Assembly: GCF_034355335.1 (NCBI RefSeq) | Contig: NZ_CP136422.1 | Span: 5,802,501 to 5,866,500, forward strand | Source of the DNA: Blautia coccoides | GTDB taxonomy: Bacteria; Bacillota; Clostridia; Lachnospirales; Lachnospiraceae | Length of the DNA: 64,000 bases | Direction of reading: 5' to 3' | Shown here: piece after piece, positions 17,517-26,750 of the stretch | Layout: every line of letters starts with the position of its first letter | Position numbering within the stretch: the first letter of the stretch is position 1 | The notes under the pieces: model-generated | Database searches by the model: none | What the model saw: the letters and a program-made list of their open reading frames with translations, nothing else | What the model was told of the DNA's origin: nothing | Program-made: the position numbers and the translations under genes

Positions 17517-18353
17517 TCAACCCTTTACTGCTCCTGCCACCATGCCTTCCATAATATGTCTGTGCAGCCATATGTAAACAATGACACTTGGAACGATGGT
17601 GATAATGACCGCCGCAATTTCTGCCACATAATTGGTTGCATACTGTCCCTGGAATTCTGTCAGCCCCACCGGAAGCGTCATCTTGGAGGAATCCGTCAGA
17701 AAAATCTGGGGAAGCAGAAGGTCATTCCATATATTGATAAAAGTAACCACCGCTACCGTCACGATAGACGATTTGGAGATAGGCATAATGATCTTAAAAA
17801 ATATCTGGTAGATATTACACCCATCCATAACAGCAGCCTCCTCCATTTCCTTTGGAAGAGAACCCATAAATCCCGTCATAATAAATATTGCCATAGGAAA
17901 AGCAATTGCAATATGCGGTATGATAACTGCCAGATGCGTATTCAAAAGCCCCATCCTGTTGAACATGGAAAACAGGGGAACCACCATAGCATACACCGGG
18001 ATCATCATTCCCAGCAAAAATATATTCAGCGTCAGCTTAGACAGCCTCCACTCCATTCTTGTGATCGCATAAGACACCATACTGCTCAGCACAACTGCCA
18101 CCAAAACGGCTGATACTGCAATAATAACAGAGTTGCCGAAATATTGCAAAATGTGCCCCTCTGTTATGGCCTGAACATAATTATCCAGCCTAAACTGCTC
18201 CGGCAGTCCCCAGGGGTTTGCATACAGCTCTGTATTTGTCTTAAATGAGCTTAAAAACAGCCACAAAAGAGGATAAAGACACAGTATGGTAAAAATCCCC
18301 AGCACAATATATTTCAGTACAAGAAAAACCTTATCCTTTGCCGATAATTTCAT
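17517..18353 (-). CDS. Sugar ABC transporter permease (MalG type)
   Basis: 278 residues, six TM helices, with the EAA loop that contacts the ATPase at about EMEEAAVMDGCNIYQIFFKIIMP. Family CUT1. AAGAGGAGG precedes the ATG at 18353. Partner of the permease 15 nt upstream. No ATPase is encoded in the operon; CUT1 systems in this family commonly share an MsmK-like ATPase encoded elsewhere. Confidence 0.93.
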   Translation of the reverse strand: MKLSAKDKVFLVLKYIVLGIFTILCLYPLLWLFLSSFKTNTELYANPWGLPEQFRLDNYVQAITEGHILQYFGNSVIIAVSAVLVAVVLSSMVSYAITRMEWRLSKLTLNIFLLGMMIPVYAMVVPLFSMFNRMGLLNTHLAVIIPHIAIAFPMAIFIMTGFMGSLPKEMEEAAVMDGCNIYQIFFKIIMPISKSSIVTVAVVTFINIWNDLLLPQIFLTDSSKMTLPVGLTEFQGQYATNYVAEIAAVIITIVPSVIVYIWLHRHIMEGMVAGAVKG

Positions 18354-18368
18354 CTCACTGTCCTCCTC

Positions 18369-19250
18369 TTAAAATTCAACAGGTTCCGAACGGAACACCA
18401 GGTTTGACAGCAATACAGAACACATGCACAGGATCAGCAGAATCACGCCGATCCCGGCGGAATACCCATACTTCAGTGTCCGGAACCCCTGGTAAAACAT
18501 ATAGGTTGACATAAGTTCCGTAGCATGATTGGGACCGCCTCCGGTCATAACTGCTATCAGATCATAATATTTCAGGGAGCCTGTGATGATCAGTACAGCA
18601 TCCACCTTCAAAATAGGTTTGATCAGAGGAAAGGTAATACTCTTAAACTGTACCCATTTACTGGCCCCGTCTATCTCCGCCGCCTCATAATAAGAGGAGG
18701 GGATATTCTTCATAGCTGCAAGCTGGATAATCATGTGATATCCCACAAACTGCCACATCACCACCACAATGATACAAAACAGCGCCAGATTCTTATCGGA
18801 CAGCCACACATGCTGCAGACTCTCCAGTCCGATCACTTCCAAAAATTTATTGAGCAGTCCAAACTCCGAGTTATACACAAAAGTCCAGGTCAGCCCCACA
18901 GCCACTCCGCAGATGACACTCGGCAGGAAAAACACCGTCTGAAAGAAATGACTTCCCTTAATTTTCTGAAATAAAATATTTCCAAACAACAGCGCCAGCG
19001 GCAAATGCGCGATCAATGACCCGATCACCATCAGAATATTGTTCCTCAAAGCTCCGGTAAAGGTAGAATCCCGGAATAAATTTACATAATTCTTAAACCC
19101 CACAAACTTGCTCGGACTCATCAGATCTGTCTGCAAAAAACTTACATACACATTATATCCGATAGGCACCAACACAAAAACCGCATATATCAAAAAAGCC
19201 GGCAGCACAAAAACCGCGATACTCTTCTTATTTCCTAAAACCTTATTCAT
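18369..19250 (-). CDS. Sugar ABC transporter permease (MalF type)
   Basis: 293 residues, six TM helices; EAA loop at SYYEAAEIDGASKWVQFKSITFP. CUT1 family. ATG at 19250 with GAGGTG upstream. Forms the heteromeric channel with the next gene and receives sugar from the lipoprotein at 19388. Confidence 0.93.
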   Translation of the reverse strand: MNKVLGNKKSIAVFVLPAFLIYAVFVLVPIGYNVYVSFLQTDLMSPSKFVGFKNYVNLFRDSTFTGALRNNILMVIGSLIAHLPLALLFGNILFQKIKGSHFFQTVFFLPSVICGVAVGLTWTFVYNSEFGLLNKFLEVIGLESLQHVWLSDKNLALFCIIVVVMWQFVGYHMIIQLAAMKNIPSSYYEAAEIDGASKWVQFKSITFPLIKPILKVDAVLIITGSLKYYDLIAVMTGGGPNHATELMSTYMFYQGFRTLKYGYSAGIGVILLILCMCSVLLSNLVFRSEPVEF

Positions 19251-19305
19251 CCCATTTCACCTCGCCAAACCCAAACTATTTTATTAACTATCGCAGCCAA
19301 AGTCA

Positions 19306-19356
19306 GGGGAAGGTGATGCCCCAGGGGGAGGCAAACTGCAGTCCTCCTCCTTCCCC
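19306..19356 (-). promoter_or_regulatory. Intercistronic hairpin between binding protein and permease genes
   Basis: Outer arms GGGGAAGG (19306-19313) and CCTTCCCC (19349-19356) with an inner GGAGG/CCTCC stem. No T-run follows on the minus strand. Such hairpins after binding-protein genes often keep that mRNA segment abundant relative to the permeases (known from malE-malF); that role here is inference. Confidence 0.45.
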
Positions 19357-19387
19357 ATCCCCCCAAGCCATCTGCTAAACAATCCCT

Positions 19388-20701
19388 TTACCTGTCTGCA
19401 TTATCCTCCGCAAACTGCTGCAGGGCATCAAACGCCCCTTTTGCGTCTTCCCCTCCAAGAACCGAGACGCAGGTATTGTTAAACTCCACGCCTTCTCCGG
19501 CTCCAAACTGCCTGTCCCACCAGGGAGTCAGTCCTACCTGCTCATTGGAGATCGTCAGCACTTCTCCCATAAGCGGTGTCAGTTTACTGGTATCCAGTTC
19601 AAAATTGTCTGCCGGTATTCTGCTGTTTTCGTACAGCAGCATCTCCTCCATTTCCTGGGAGGTCCAGAATTTTAAAAATGCCACAGCCGCGTCTTTATTT
19701 TTACAGGTCTCCGATACTGCAAAGCTGGTATCCACTGAGCCTACGGAAATATTATTGAACTGTGCGTCATAGGCCGGCAGTACAAAAGCCCCTGCGTCTT
19801 CCCCTATACCGCTCTTCTGGATCTTATCCGCGTCCCATGCTCCCATAAAATACATGGCGGATTTTCCGTTGGTAAATAAATCTGTTGATTCCTCCGGTCC
19901 CATGCCGATGTATCCATCCTGAAAGTATCCCGCATCTGCCATTTTCTTCACTTCTTCGGCCGCTTTTACATGGGTTTCATTGTTCCACTTTTCACTTCCG
20001 TCACAAATATCCTGGAAAAGTTTGTCGCCTGCCATTCCGCCTGCAATCTGCTGTACAAACTGGGCAGGGATCCAGGCGTCTGTACCGCACATAGCCATTG
20101 GTGTCACCCCATTATTTTTCAGGGTATCACACACACTCAGAAACTCATCATATGTAGAAGGCACCTGAACTCCGTTTTCCTCAAATATCTTTTTGTTATA
20201 AAACATAACACATAATGATTTCTGCGTAGGGATTCCATAATTTTTACCGTCATATGACAGCAGCTCAAGGGTTCCGTCCGCAAAGCTGTCCTTCCACTCT
20301 GCATCCTTCTCCAGATAGGACGTGATATCCGTTACCTTACCACCCTCCACAAACGGCTGCAGATAGGACAATTCCCATGTAAAGAACACATCCGGCACCG
20401 CATTTGAGGCCATCAGAGTCGTCAGCTTTGTCTTATACTGTTCATTTTCATAAAAATCAATCTTTACCTTTACCCCAAACTCATTATCTTCTGAAAACTT
20501 TTCAGCAATGGAGTTGTAGGCATCAATATAAGTATCTGCCTCTGTCCCCACACACATAACGGTCAGGGTATCGCTGTCCCCTTCTTTTCCTCCTGAACCG
20601 GAAGCCTCTTTACTTCCGTCTCCCTGGCTGCCTCCGCATCCTGCCAGCATGCCGGCTGTCATGGCTGCTGTTAGCAATATAGCTGTTGTTCTCTTTCTCA
20701 T
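19388..20701 (-). CDS. Galactoside-type ABC transporter binding lipoprotein
   Basis: 437 residues. Lipoprotein signal ending in MLAGCGGS, Gly/Ser-rich spacer, then a family 1 solute-binding fold (DTLTVMCVGTEADTY, PDVFFTWELSYLQPF, YGIPTQKSLCVMFYN, SAMYFMGAWDADKI). ATG at 20701 follows CGGAGGAAA. First gene of the operon that ends with GH42, so the ligand is probably a galactoside (inference). Confidence 0.93.
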   Translation of the reverse strand: MRKRTTAILLTAAMTAGMLAGCGGSQGDGSKEASGSGGKEGDSDTLTVMCVGTEADTYIDAYNSIAEKFSEDNEFGVKVKIDFYENEQYKTKLTTLMASNAVPDVFFTWELSYLQPFVEGGKVTDITSYLEKDAEWKDSFADGTLELLSYDGKNYGIPTQKSLCVMFYNKKIFEENGVQVPSTYDEFLSVCDTLKNNGVTPMAMCGTDAWIPAQFVQQIAGGMAGDKLFQDICDGSEKWNNETHVKAAEEVKKMADAGYFQDGYIGMGPEESTDLFTNGKSAMYFMGAWDADKIQKSGIGEDAGAFVLPAYDAQFNNISVGSVDTSFAVSETCKNKDAAVAFLKFWTSQEMEEMLLYENSRIPADNFELDTSKLTPLMGEVLTISNEQVGLTPWWDRQFGAGEGVEFNNTCVSVLGGEDAKGAFDALQQFAEDNADR

Positions 20702-20749
20702 TTTTATTTCCTCCGTAATTTATTTGATGAAATCATTGTAACTTATGTC

Positions 20750-20755
20750 ATTATA
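20750..20755 (-). promoter_or_regulatory. -10 element of the galactoside operon promoter
   Basis: TATAAT on the minus strand, ~50 nt before the ATG at 20701. No good -35 at 16-18 nt (GGTAAG-like), which fits a promoter needing an activator such as the AraC-type regulator in this operon. Confidence 0.5.
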
Positions 20756-20829
20756 ACGGAACAGGTGTCTTTCTTACCAAAAATGTTTGATATTTTGACC
20801 ATTGTATAGGTGTATCAGGAAAACAAAAA

Positions 20830-20874
20830 GGGAATTATCACCAAACAGCCCATCCGCTGTCCGCGATAATTCCC
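20830..20874 (-). terminator. Terminator of the cysteine-peptidase-like gene
   Basis: Ten-bp perfect stem GGGAATTATC/GATAATTCCC (20830-20839, 20865-20874) with a long loop, followed on the minus strand by TTTTTGTTT, 28 nt after the stop. Confidence 0.75.
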
Positions 20875-20902
20875 AGTATAGCCAAATGTTTCCGTATCTC
20901 CG

Positions 20903-21592
20903 CTATTTCCTGCTCTTAATATAACAGATATTGCTGATGAGAAAACTGCTGTGCTTTCTCACATAATTGTAATACTCCTGCCTGTTGATATAATATTCTT
21001 TTCCCCAGGAGGAAACCCTCATCCAGGTCTCATCCATGCCTGTCACGGTAACAAAATGCGCCTTTATCTGACAGGAGGGCGAATACTCTCCCTCTGATGA
21101 CCGGTAGTACATATTCAGCCGGTGCTTTCCCCACACAAAAGGAAAATTAGGCCCTACCAATAAAATCACGGGGATATCATGGGCCAGCATAGCGCTGATC
21201 CTCACCCACAGATTCCTGGGCAGAACACCGAAAGCCGCCCGAAGTCTGATTCTCTCATGCCTGAAATATCTGTTAAGCCCCAGCACAAGCATCCATCCGG
21301 CCATGCCGAAATGGGGGATCACTGGAAGATATTTCCTCCTAAAATAGTTTACATAATTCATATACTCGGGCAGTTCAAGAATACCGTTTTCCAAATATGC
21401 TTCCTTGAATAATTCCGTCCGGCAGATATCTTTATGTAAACTTAAATACAACAATAAATCTGTACCGCCTATAACACCGCATCCACACTTTCTCATAACG
21501 GCGGAATCCGACCACGCCTGGTTTCCCCCAAATGACAGGGTACCATCATTTTCAATTACTGGATATGGATTATGTAAACTGCTCCTCTGCAT
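20903..21592 (-). CDS. C39-like cysteine peptidase-fold protein, function unknown
   Basis: 229 residues, no signal peptide. CGCGVIGGTDLLLYL resembles the nucleophile-Cys helix of C39-type papain-fold proteins, and AHFVTVTGMDE followed by VSSWGKEYYI resembles their His strand and the following loop. The segment between (residues ~70-170) is not recognised. Start at 21592 has only a weak AAAGG-like site. It lies 97 nt after the DapF-like gene on the same strand. Whether it is an active peptidase, a bacteriocin-type processing enzyme or an inactive relative cannot be told. Confidence 0.6.
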   Translation of the reverse strand: MQRSSLHNPYPVIENDGTLSFGGNQAWSDSAVMRKCGCGVIGGTDLLLYLSLHKDICRTELFKEAYLENGILELPEYMNYVNYFRRKYLPVIPHFGMAGWMLVLGLNRYFRHERIRLRAAFGVLPRNLWVRISAMLAHDIPVILLVGPNFPFVWGKHRLNMYYRSSEGEYSPSCQIKAHFVTVTGMDETWMRVSSWGKEYYINRQEYYNYVRKHSSFLISNICYIKSRK

Positions 21593-21689
21593 ATTTATGT
21601 CAACCTTTCTCTTTTATTTTACACAACACCGGCTTTACAGAATATTACGATTCACAGCTCTGCATGTTATCATTCACTCATTTGCTGCC

Positions 21690-22496
21690 TCACAGGATCT
21701 CCGCTTCCAGTTCTTCTGAAATAGAAACAGTTCCGCCCATTTTGCACTGTACTGTCTTTCCTTCCCGGCGGATCACCGTAGCTTCGATCAGCCCGTCCGG
21801 CTGTCTCAGCACATACACATAAGTGCCGTCCTCTTTTCTGCCGGCCAGATACACTGCGCAGGCCATACTTCCGCTGCCACAGCTTGACTCCCACACCAGG
21901 GAATTTGTCTCTGCCACGTATACCACAGGCGTCATCCGATAGCACTTCTCCATACCGTCACCGCTGGGTTCCAGGAACATGATGCCGTATGCATCACATT
22001 TTTCATGATCCTGGGCTGCCTTTAACACAGCCTGTACAAATGCGTCACTCCGCCTTGGCCCCTTCACAATAATATGGTTGATGCCGTCAAAGCAGACCAT
22101 GGGACAGCTTCCCTGTCCGGGCACCGCCAGCTCTACTATTTTCTGAGGAAGCGGCATGGTGGTGCGGCTTGTACCTGCCTCAAGGTCTGTCTCAACGTTT
22201 AAAGGAGTATCCGAACCGCTTACATCCACTTCCACCAGCCGCGGATGAGCCGGGTCCAAAAGGCTTTTCAGGTATCCAAAGCTCCTGGTGGCATTTCCGC
22301 AGAATTCTCCGCCCATCATCTGCATATGCAGGGAGCCGTCCCTGTTCTCCTCCACAAATCCCACCTGTTCCGCTCTGTACTCACTCATTTTCAAAAGCTG
22401 ATTTGCCGCCTCCGCATACTGGTCTCTCTTAAGCGGTGTCATGACAAAGATCGTGATATTGCCGGCCGGGTCCGCTACACGTATTTTTACCTTCAT
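21690..22496 (-). CDS. DapF-like epimerase/racemase
   Basis: 268 residues with both catalytic Cys motifs of the PLP-independent diaminopimelate epimerase fold: GGEFCGNATRSF (~85) and ESSCGSGSMACAV (~210). Reaction type: inversion at the alpha carbon of an amino acid through a two-Cys mechanism. The divergence from ordinary DapF (RVADPAGNITIFV start, short length) leaves open a CntK-like histidine racemase. It is not next to lysine-pathway genes or to nicotianamine-like synthase genes, which would decide. ATG at 22496 follows GGAGGAACAT. Confidence 0.85.
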   Translation of the reverse strand: MKVKIRVADPAGNITIFVMTPLKRDQYAEAANQLLKMSEYRAEQVGFVEENRDGSLHMQMMGGEFCGNATRSFGYLKSLLDPAHPRLVEVDVSGSDTPLNVETDLEAGTSRTTMPLPQKIVELAVPGQGSCPMVCFDGINHIIVKGPRRSDAFVQAVLKAAQDHEKCDAYGIMFLEPSGDGMEKCYRMTPVVYVAETNSLVWESSCGSGSMACAVYLAGRKEDGTYVYVLRQPDGLIEATVIRREGKTVQCKMGGTVSISEELEAEIL

Positions 22497-22584
22497 ATGT
22501 TCCTCCAGTCTTACCCCAAATCTGATTTTCTGCTTCTATCATACCACAAAAATCATCAAAAATATGTAAAACAATTTTATCTTA

Positions 22585-22613
22585 TCGACTTTCTTAAAAA
22601 ACTGTGTTATATA
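22585..22613 (+). promoter_or_regulatory. Possible promoter of the MATE gene
   Basis: TCGACT (22585-22590), 17-nt spacer, TATATA (22608-22613), ~100 nt before the start codon. The leader between holds no hairpin I would call a riboswitch. Confidence 0.35.
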
Positions 22614-22714
22614 TGTATATATAGGGCATAGGGTGATACACCTTATGTGCTTTTTTTGGATAGAAACATGCTCTGTGCATGGTTTCAGACACGATGAACA
22701 GGGGGAAACAATAC

Positions 22715-24082
22715 ATGGGTACAAAACCAATGGAAAGCAATCAGATCACAGAAGGAGTCATCTGGAAACAGATTCTCCTGTTTTTCTTTCCCATTATGCT
22801 GGGCACATTATTTCAGCAGCTTTACAACACGGCAGACGCCATCGTGGTAGGCCGTTTTGTGGGTAAGGAAGCTCTTGCCTGCGTGGGCGGTTCTTCCGGG
22901 CAGATCATCAACCTGGTAGTGGGATTTTTTGTGGGGCTTTCATCCGGTGCCACAGTCATCATCGCCAGATACTACGGAGCCAGAAATAAAAAGGACTTAA
23001 ACGCCACTCTGCACACAGCGGCAGCCCTTTCCATCGCGGGCAGTATCATCATCACTGTCCTCGGCCTGCTCCTTACGCCTTTCATGCTGGATCTGATGCA
23101 CACACCTGAAAATGTAATGGCAGGTTCCGCGTCTTATCTGCGCATTTATTTCGGAGGAATCATATTTGTCTTTATCTACAATGTGGGTTCTGCCATCTTA
23201 AGGGCAGTGGGGGATTCCAAACGTCCTCTTTATTATCTGATCGTATGCTGCTTTATCAATATATTTCTGGATGTGCTTTTAGTGGTGGGACTGGATCTAG
23301 GCGTTGAGGGCGCTGCCATTGCCACACTGATATCACAGGCGGTGAGTGCTGTCCTGGTGGTGCGGGCACTCATGCAGCCCGGAGGCATGTACCTTCTGGA
23401 GATGAAAAACATCCGTTTTCACAGATTCCTGCTCAAGTCCATAGTCACGATCGGTCTTCCCGCCGGAATCCAATCCGTCATGTATAATATCTCAAATATT
23501 ATCATACAGACCTCGCTGAATAATCTGGGGACAGATACCATGGCGGCTTACACCGCATTCGGCAAAATGGACTCTATTTACTGGATGATATCCGGTGCTT
23601 TTTCCATTGCCATCACCACCTTCGTGGGGCAGAACTACGGAGCAGGCAAATACTCCCGTATGAAGAGAAGCGTGTTTGTCTGCCTGTTCATGGACTTTAT
23701 CGCGTCTATACTGGTAAGTGCCCTTTTCCTGCTGTTTGGCAGCTATATCTTCCGCATGTTCACCCAGGACCCGGAGGTTATCAAAGTGGGAATGAAGATC
23801 ATCCAGGTGATCGCGCCCAGCTATGTATTGTTTATCTTCATCGAAATCCTTTCCAGCGCCCTCCGCGGTATCGGGGATGTGCTGATCCCTATGATCATGA
23901 CCTGCGGCGGCGTCTGCCTGCTCAGGATCTTCTGGATTTTTGCAGTCGTACCGCATATTCCCGGAATCCAGAGCATACTTATGAGTTACCCGATCTCCTG
24001 GGCACTGACAGCCGTGCTGTTTATTATCTATTACTTTGTGAAACAGAAAAAATTTTATAAGAGCCTTCCCAATGAAATGTAG
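22715..24082 (+). CDS. MATE-family multidrug/metabolite exporter
   Basis: 455 residues, 12 TM helices in two MatE halves; family marks FPIMLGTLFQQLYNTADAIVVGRFVG at the start and LPAGIQSVMYNISNII at the start of the second half (shown in part). Sodium- or proton-driven efflux of drugs or metabolites. The frame opens at 22679, but GGGGG plus spacing fits the ATG at 22715. Divergent from the DapF-like gene with a 218-nt gap. Confidence 0.93.
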   Translation: MGTKPMESNQITEGVIWKQILLFFFPIMLGTLFQQLYNTADAIVVGRFVGKEALACVGGSSGQIINLVVGFFVGLSSGATVIIARYYGARNKKDLNATLHTAAALSIAGSIIITVLGLLLTPFMLDLMHTPENVMAGSASYLRIYFGGIIFVFIYNVGSAILRAVGDSKRPLYYLIVCCFINIFLDVLLVVGLDLGVEGAAIATLISQAVSAVLVVRALMQPGGMYLLEMKNIRFHRFLLKSIVTIGLPAGIQSVMYNISNIIIQTSLNNLGTDTMAAYTAFGKMDSIYWMISGAFSIAITTFVGQNYGAGKYSRMKRSVFVCLFMDFIASILVSALFLLFGSYIFRMFTQDPEVIKVGMKIIQVIAPSYVLFIFIEILSSALRGIGDVLIPMIMTCGGVCLLRIFWIFAVVPHIPGIQSILMSYPISWALTAVLFIIYYFVKQKKFYKSLPNEM

Positions 24083-24130
24083 ATAGCACACAGCGGTGAA
24101 GGTATCGAACTAATTTAATAACACAAAAAG

Positions 24131-24171
24131 GCCGGGGGAAAAGAATCTGTCTGTGATTCTTTTCCCCCGGC
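24131..24171 (-). terminator. Terminator of the GH63 operon
   Basis: A perfect 17-bp hairpin (24131-24147, 24155-24171; 7-nt loop) followed on the minus strand by CTTTTTGTGT. It lies 18 nt after the GH63 stop and also 49 nt after the MATE stop on the plus strand, where no T-run follows. Confidence 0.85.
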
Positions 24172-24188
24172 AAATCAAAATTATATTC

Positions 24189-25895
24189 TCAATTCAGATA
24201 CTCGTGAGCCATTACCAGCATAACACTGGCAGTCCATGTGTATGCTCTGTCACGCAGACCGCATCCGGTCAGCGCGTCAAAGTTCTCCGCACAGCCGCTT
24301 TTCTGCACCATACGGCAGAACTTGTGGGTGATCTCCTGCACAAATTCGTTTTCCCCGCATTCTCTCATTCCATCCAAAATGATCATGGTACTCGGCGCCC
24401 AGATCGGCCCTCTCCAGTAGCCGTCAGCTTCATACGCACTGCTCTTTATGCTCTCAGTTGCCAATCCGTATTTTGTGTTGAATTTTTCACTCTTTATGGA
24501 CTCTGTCATGTTCCTGCGGATCTTCTCCGGCAGCTTATCTCCCAGTATGATAGGAAGGTACAGGATCAGGCTGTCTGTCTCCACCTGTTTCATATCAAAT
24601 CCCGCCAGAGCAGCCGGTCTGTCATCACGGAAAAGGACGTCCAGCATCCTCTGCATCATCCGTTCAGACCGTGTCTTCCACATATCCACATCTGACATAT
24701 ATCCCAGTTTCTCCGCCACATCAGCCAGAACATCCATCTGGAGTACAAGAAATGCGTTCAGATCAGGCAGTGTAACAGGCGGCAGTTGGGAAAATGCTGT
24801 GGCGTTATCCCAGCCGGAGTCATTTCCGTGTGTATACTCACAAAGCCCGTCCCCATTTTCATCTCTGCAATTCAGCCACCAGTTTGTCCATCTGCTCAGT
24901 TTCTCATAGGCTTCCAGGAGTTGTTCTTTGCTAAGGTCCATAATCTTCATGAGCTTTTTCAAAGTCCAGCCGTGAATGGGAGGCTTACAGTAATTATTGA
25001 TGACCACCGCGTCATTGACGCTGTCAGGAATATTTCCCGATTCTTTCTGGAAGTCAAACATGACCATGAACTGATCCCATGCCTCCTTAGGATTATTGTA
25101 GGCCAGAGCCATGGCATTAAAGCAGTGGTCCCAGCTCCATACATTGCACATCCAGTTTTTTGACATGAACATGGATTCCCTTTGGAGTACGCCGCAGGGA
25201 GATACAATACTTGCCCAGTCCACGTACGCCGCAACCAGAGCTGCCTCCTCATATTCTGCGGGAACCGTAGGCATAGAGCGGTAAAATTCCATGAACTGAT
25301 GCAGACTGTTATTTACCACTTCCTCATAATCATAGTCCAGGCCTCTGTCCATCCAGTCTTCAAAATTCTCTTCCAGTGTAACTGTATACTTTTCCCCTGT
25401 ACCTGCCCCTAGCAGCAGCCGGCAATACTCCGCTGTGCTCACACTCCATTTCTGGTCCAGTGTGATGGTACCCTCCCCGGCACGGAGCATATAGCGGGAG
25501 TTGCCGTTAAAACAATTTACAAGATAAAAATCCCTGTCCCCTGACTTCCAGGGCTGCGCAAAGGTAAACATAGTCCCCTCTGACATAAAGTCCAGCTCCA
25601 GATCCACATCCCCGTTAAACACCATTGTCTTATCATCCGCAAAGGCAATTCCCGCCTCCCCGTATTCTGTGTGGATTCTGATATTCTGAGGCTTTGCCTC
25701 ATATGTATACTGCAGTGCTTTTTTCTCGTGCACCGGAGTGATACGGGCAAGGAAAGAAGATTTTGCAGAACCGTGAACCGTTCTGAGATACAGTCCGGTC
25801 TCAACTTCCTTTCCCTGGAATTTCCCTTCCAGATAGGACACTGCCAGATAAGACCCTCTGGTGCTGAACGGCACCTCCATTAAATTAAGCTTCAC
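24189..25895 (-). CDS. GH63-type alpha-glycosidase
   Basis: 568 residues. An N-terminal beta-sandwich (~1-190) and an (alpha/alpha)6 barrel (~195-568) with WSWDHCFNAM (~255), GNDSGWDNAT (~359) and YWRGPIWAPST (~494), the signature of the GH63/GH37 glucosidase clan. The Asp of GNDSGWDN is the likely general acid. No signal peptide: it acts inside the cell on imported alpha-glucosides or mannosyl-glycerate-like sugars (substrate not settled). I start at the GTG 25895, eight nt after AGGAGG; a TTG at 25901 is too close to it. Last gene of a six-gene operon. Confidence 0.85.
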   Translation of the reverse strand: MKLNLMEVPFSTRGSYLAVSYLEGKFQGKEVETGLYLRTVHGSAKSSFLARITPVHEKKALQYTYEAKPQNIRIHTEYGEAGIAFADDKTMVFNGDVDLELDFMSEGTMFTFAQPWKSGDRDFYLVNCFNGNSRYMLRAGEGTITLDQKWSVSTAEYCRLLLGAGTGEKYTVTLEENFEDWMDRGLDYDYEEVVNNSLHQFMEFYRSMPTVPAEYEEAALVAAYVDWASIVSPCGVLQRESMFMSKNWMCNVWSWDHCFNAMALAYNNPKEAWDQFMVMFDFQKESGNIPDSVNDAVVINNYCKPPIHGWTLKKLMKIMDLSKEQLLEAYEKLSRWTNWWLNCRDENGDGLCEYTHGNDSGWDNATAFSQLPPVTLPDLNAFLVLQMDVLADVAEKLGYMSDVDMWKTRSERMMQRMLDVLFRDDRPAALAGFDMKQVETDSLILYLPIILGDKLPEKIRRNMTESIKSEKFNTKYGLATESIKSSAYEADGYWRGPIWAPSTMIILDGMRECGENEFVQEITHKFCRMVQKSGCAENFDALTGCGLRDRAYTWTASVMLVMAHEYLN

Positions 25896-25913
25896 TTTCA
25901 ATACCTCCTGCTG

Positions 25914-26747
25914 TTATCCTTTTAATCCTGAAAATGTGATTCCTTCAATAAAATATTTCTGCGCCGCAAAATATACGGCGATCATTGGGATCGTAATGAC
26001 TGTGGCCACTGCCATCAGCAGATTCCACTGGCTGTTGTGCTGCCCCATAAAATTCTGCAGTGCCAAAGAGACTGTTTTCAGCTTCTGGTCATCCAGGTAG
26101 AGCAGCGGTCCCATAAAATCATTCCATGTATTCATAAAGGTAAAGACGCCCACTGTACACAGCGCCGGTTTTGCCATGGGCATGATGATCTTTGCATAGA
26201 TGGTAAAATAATTCGCTCCGTCCACAAGTGCCGCCTCATCATACTCCTTTGGTATCCCGCTGTAGAACTGCTTCACTAGGAACACGTTAAACGCTGTTCC
26301 GAAAAAACAGGGAACCGTAAGAGGAAGGAACGTGTTGTACCCGCCCACAGACTGCCATATCAGAAACTGCGGGATCATAAGGACCGTGTATGGTATCATC
26401 ATGGTGGACAAAAGCAGCGCGAACCAGATATTGCGGCCCTTGAATTTCAGCCTTGAAAAACCAAATGCGATAAAACTGGAGCTTAAGATAGAACCAACCA
26501 TGTTCACAACCACAATGACCGCGGAGTTCAAAAAGTATCTTCCAAAGGAATCCTTTGTAAACGCCTCCTTAAAATTGTCAAAGCTGAACCGGGAGGGAAT
26601 CCACTTGATCGGAACCGTTGTGATCTCCCTGTTTGTCATGAATGCGCTGCGCACCATCCAGAAAAACGGAAACAGCATGGTAATGGATATCACTATCAAT
26701 AATATGTAACAGGTAATCTTGACCCTCTTTTGCTTTTTACTCTTCAT
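25914..26747 (-). CDS. Sugar ABC transporter permease (MalG type)
   Basis: 277 residues, six TM helices, EAA loop EYDEAALVDGANYFTIYAKIIMP. CUT1 family. ATG at 26747, 3 nt after the MalF-type stop, GGAGATTG as ribosome binding site. No ATPase in the operon. Confidence 0.93.
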   Translation of the reverse strand: MKSKKQKRVKITCYILLIVISITMLFPFFWMVRSAFMTNREITTVPIKWIPSRFSFDNFKEAFTKDSFGRYFLNSAVIVVVNMVGSILSSSFIAFGFSRLKFKGRNIWFALLLSTMMIPYTVLMIPQFLIWQSVGGYNTFLPLTVPCFFGTAFNVFLVKQFYSGIPKEYDEAALVDGANYFTIYAKIIMPMAKPALCTVGVFTFMNTWNDFMGPLLYLDDQKLKTVSLALQNFMGQHNSQWNLLMAVATVITIPMIAVYFAAQKYFIEGITFSGLKG

Positions 26748-26750
26748 ACG

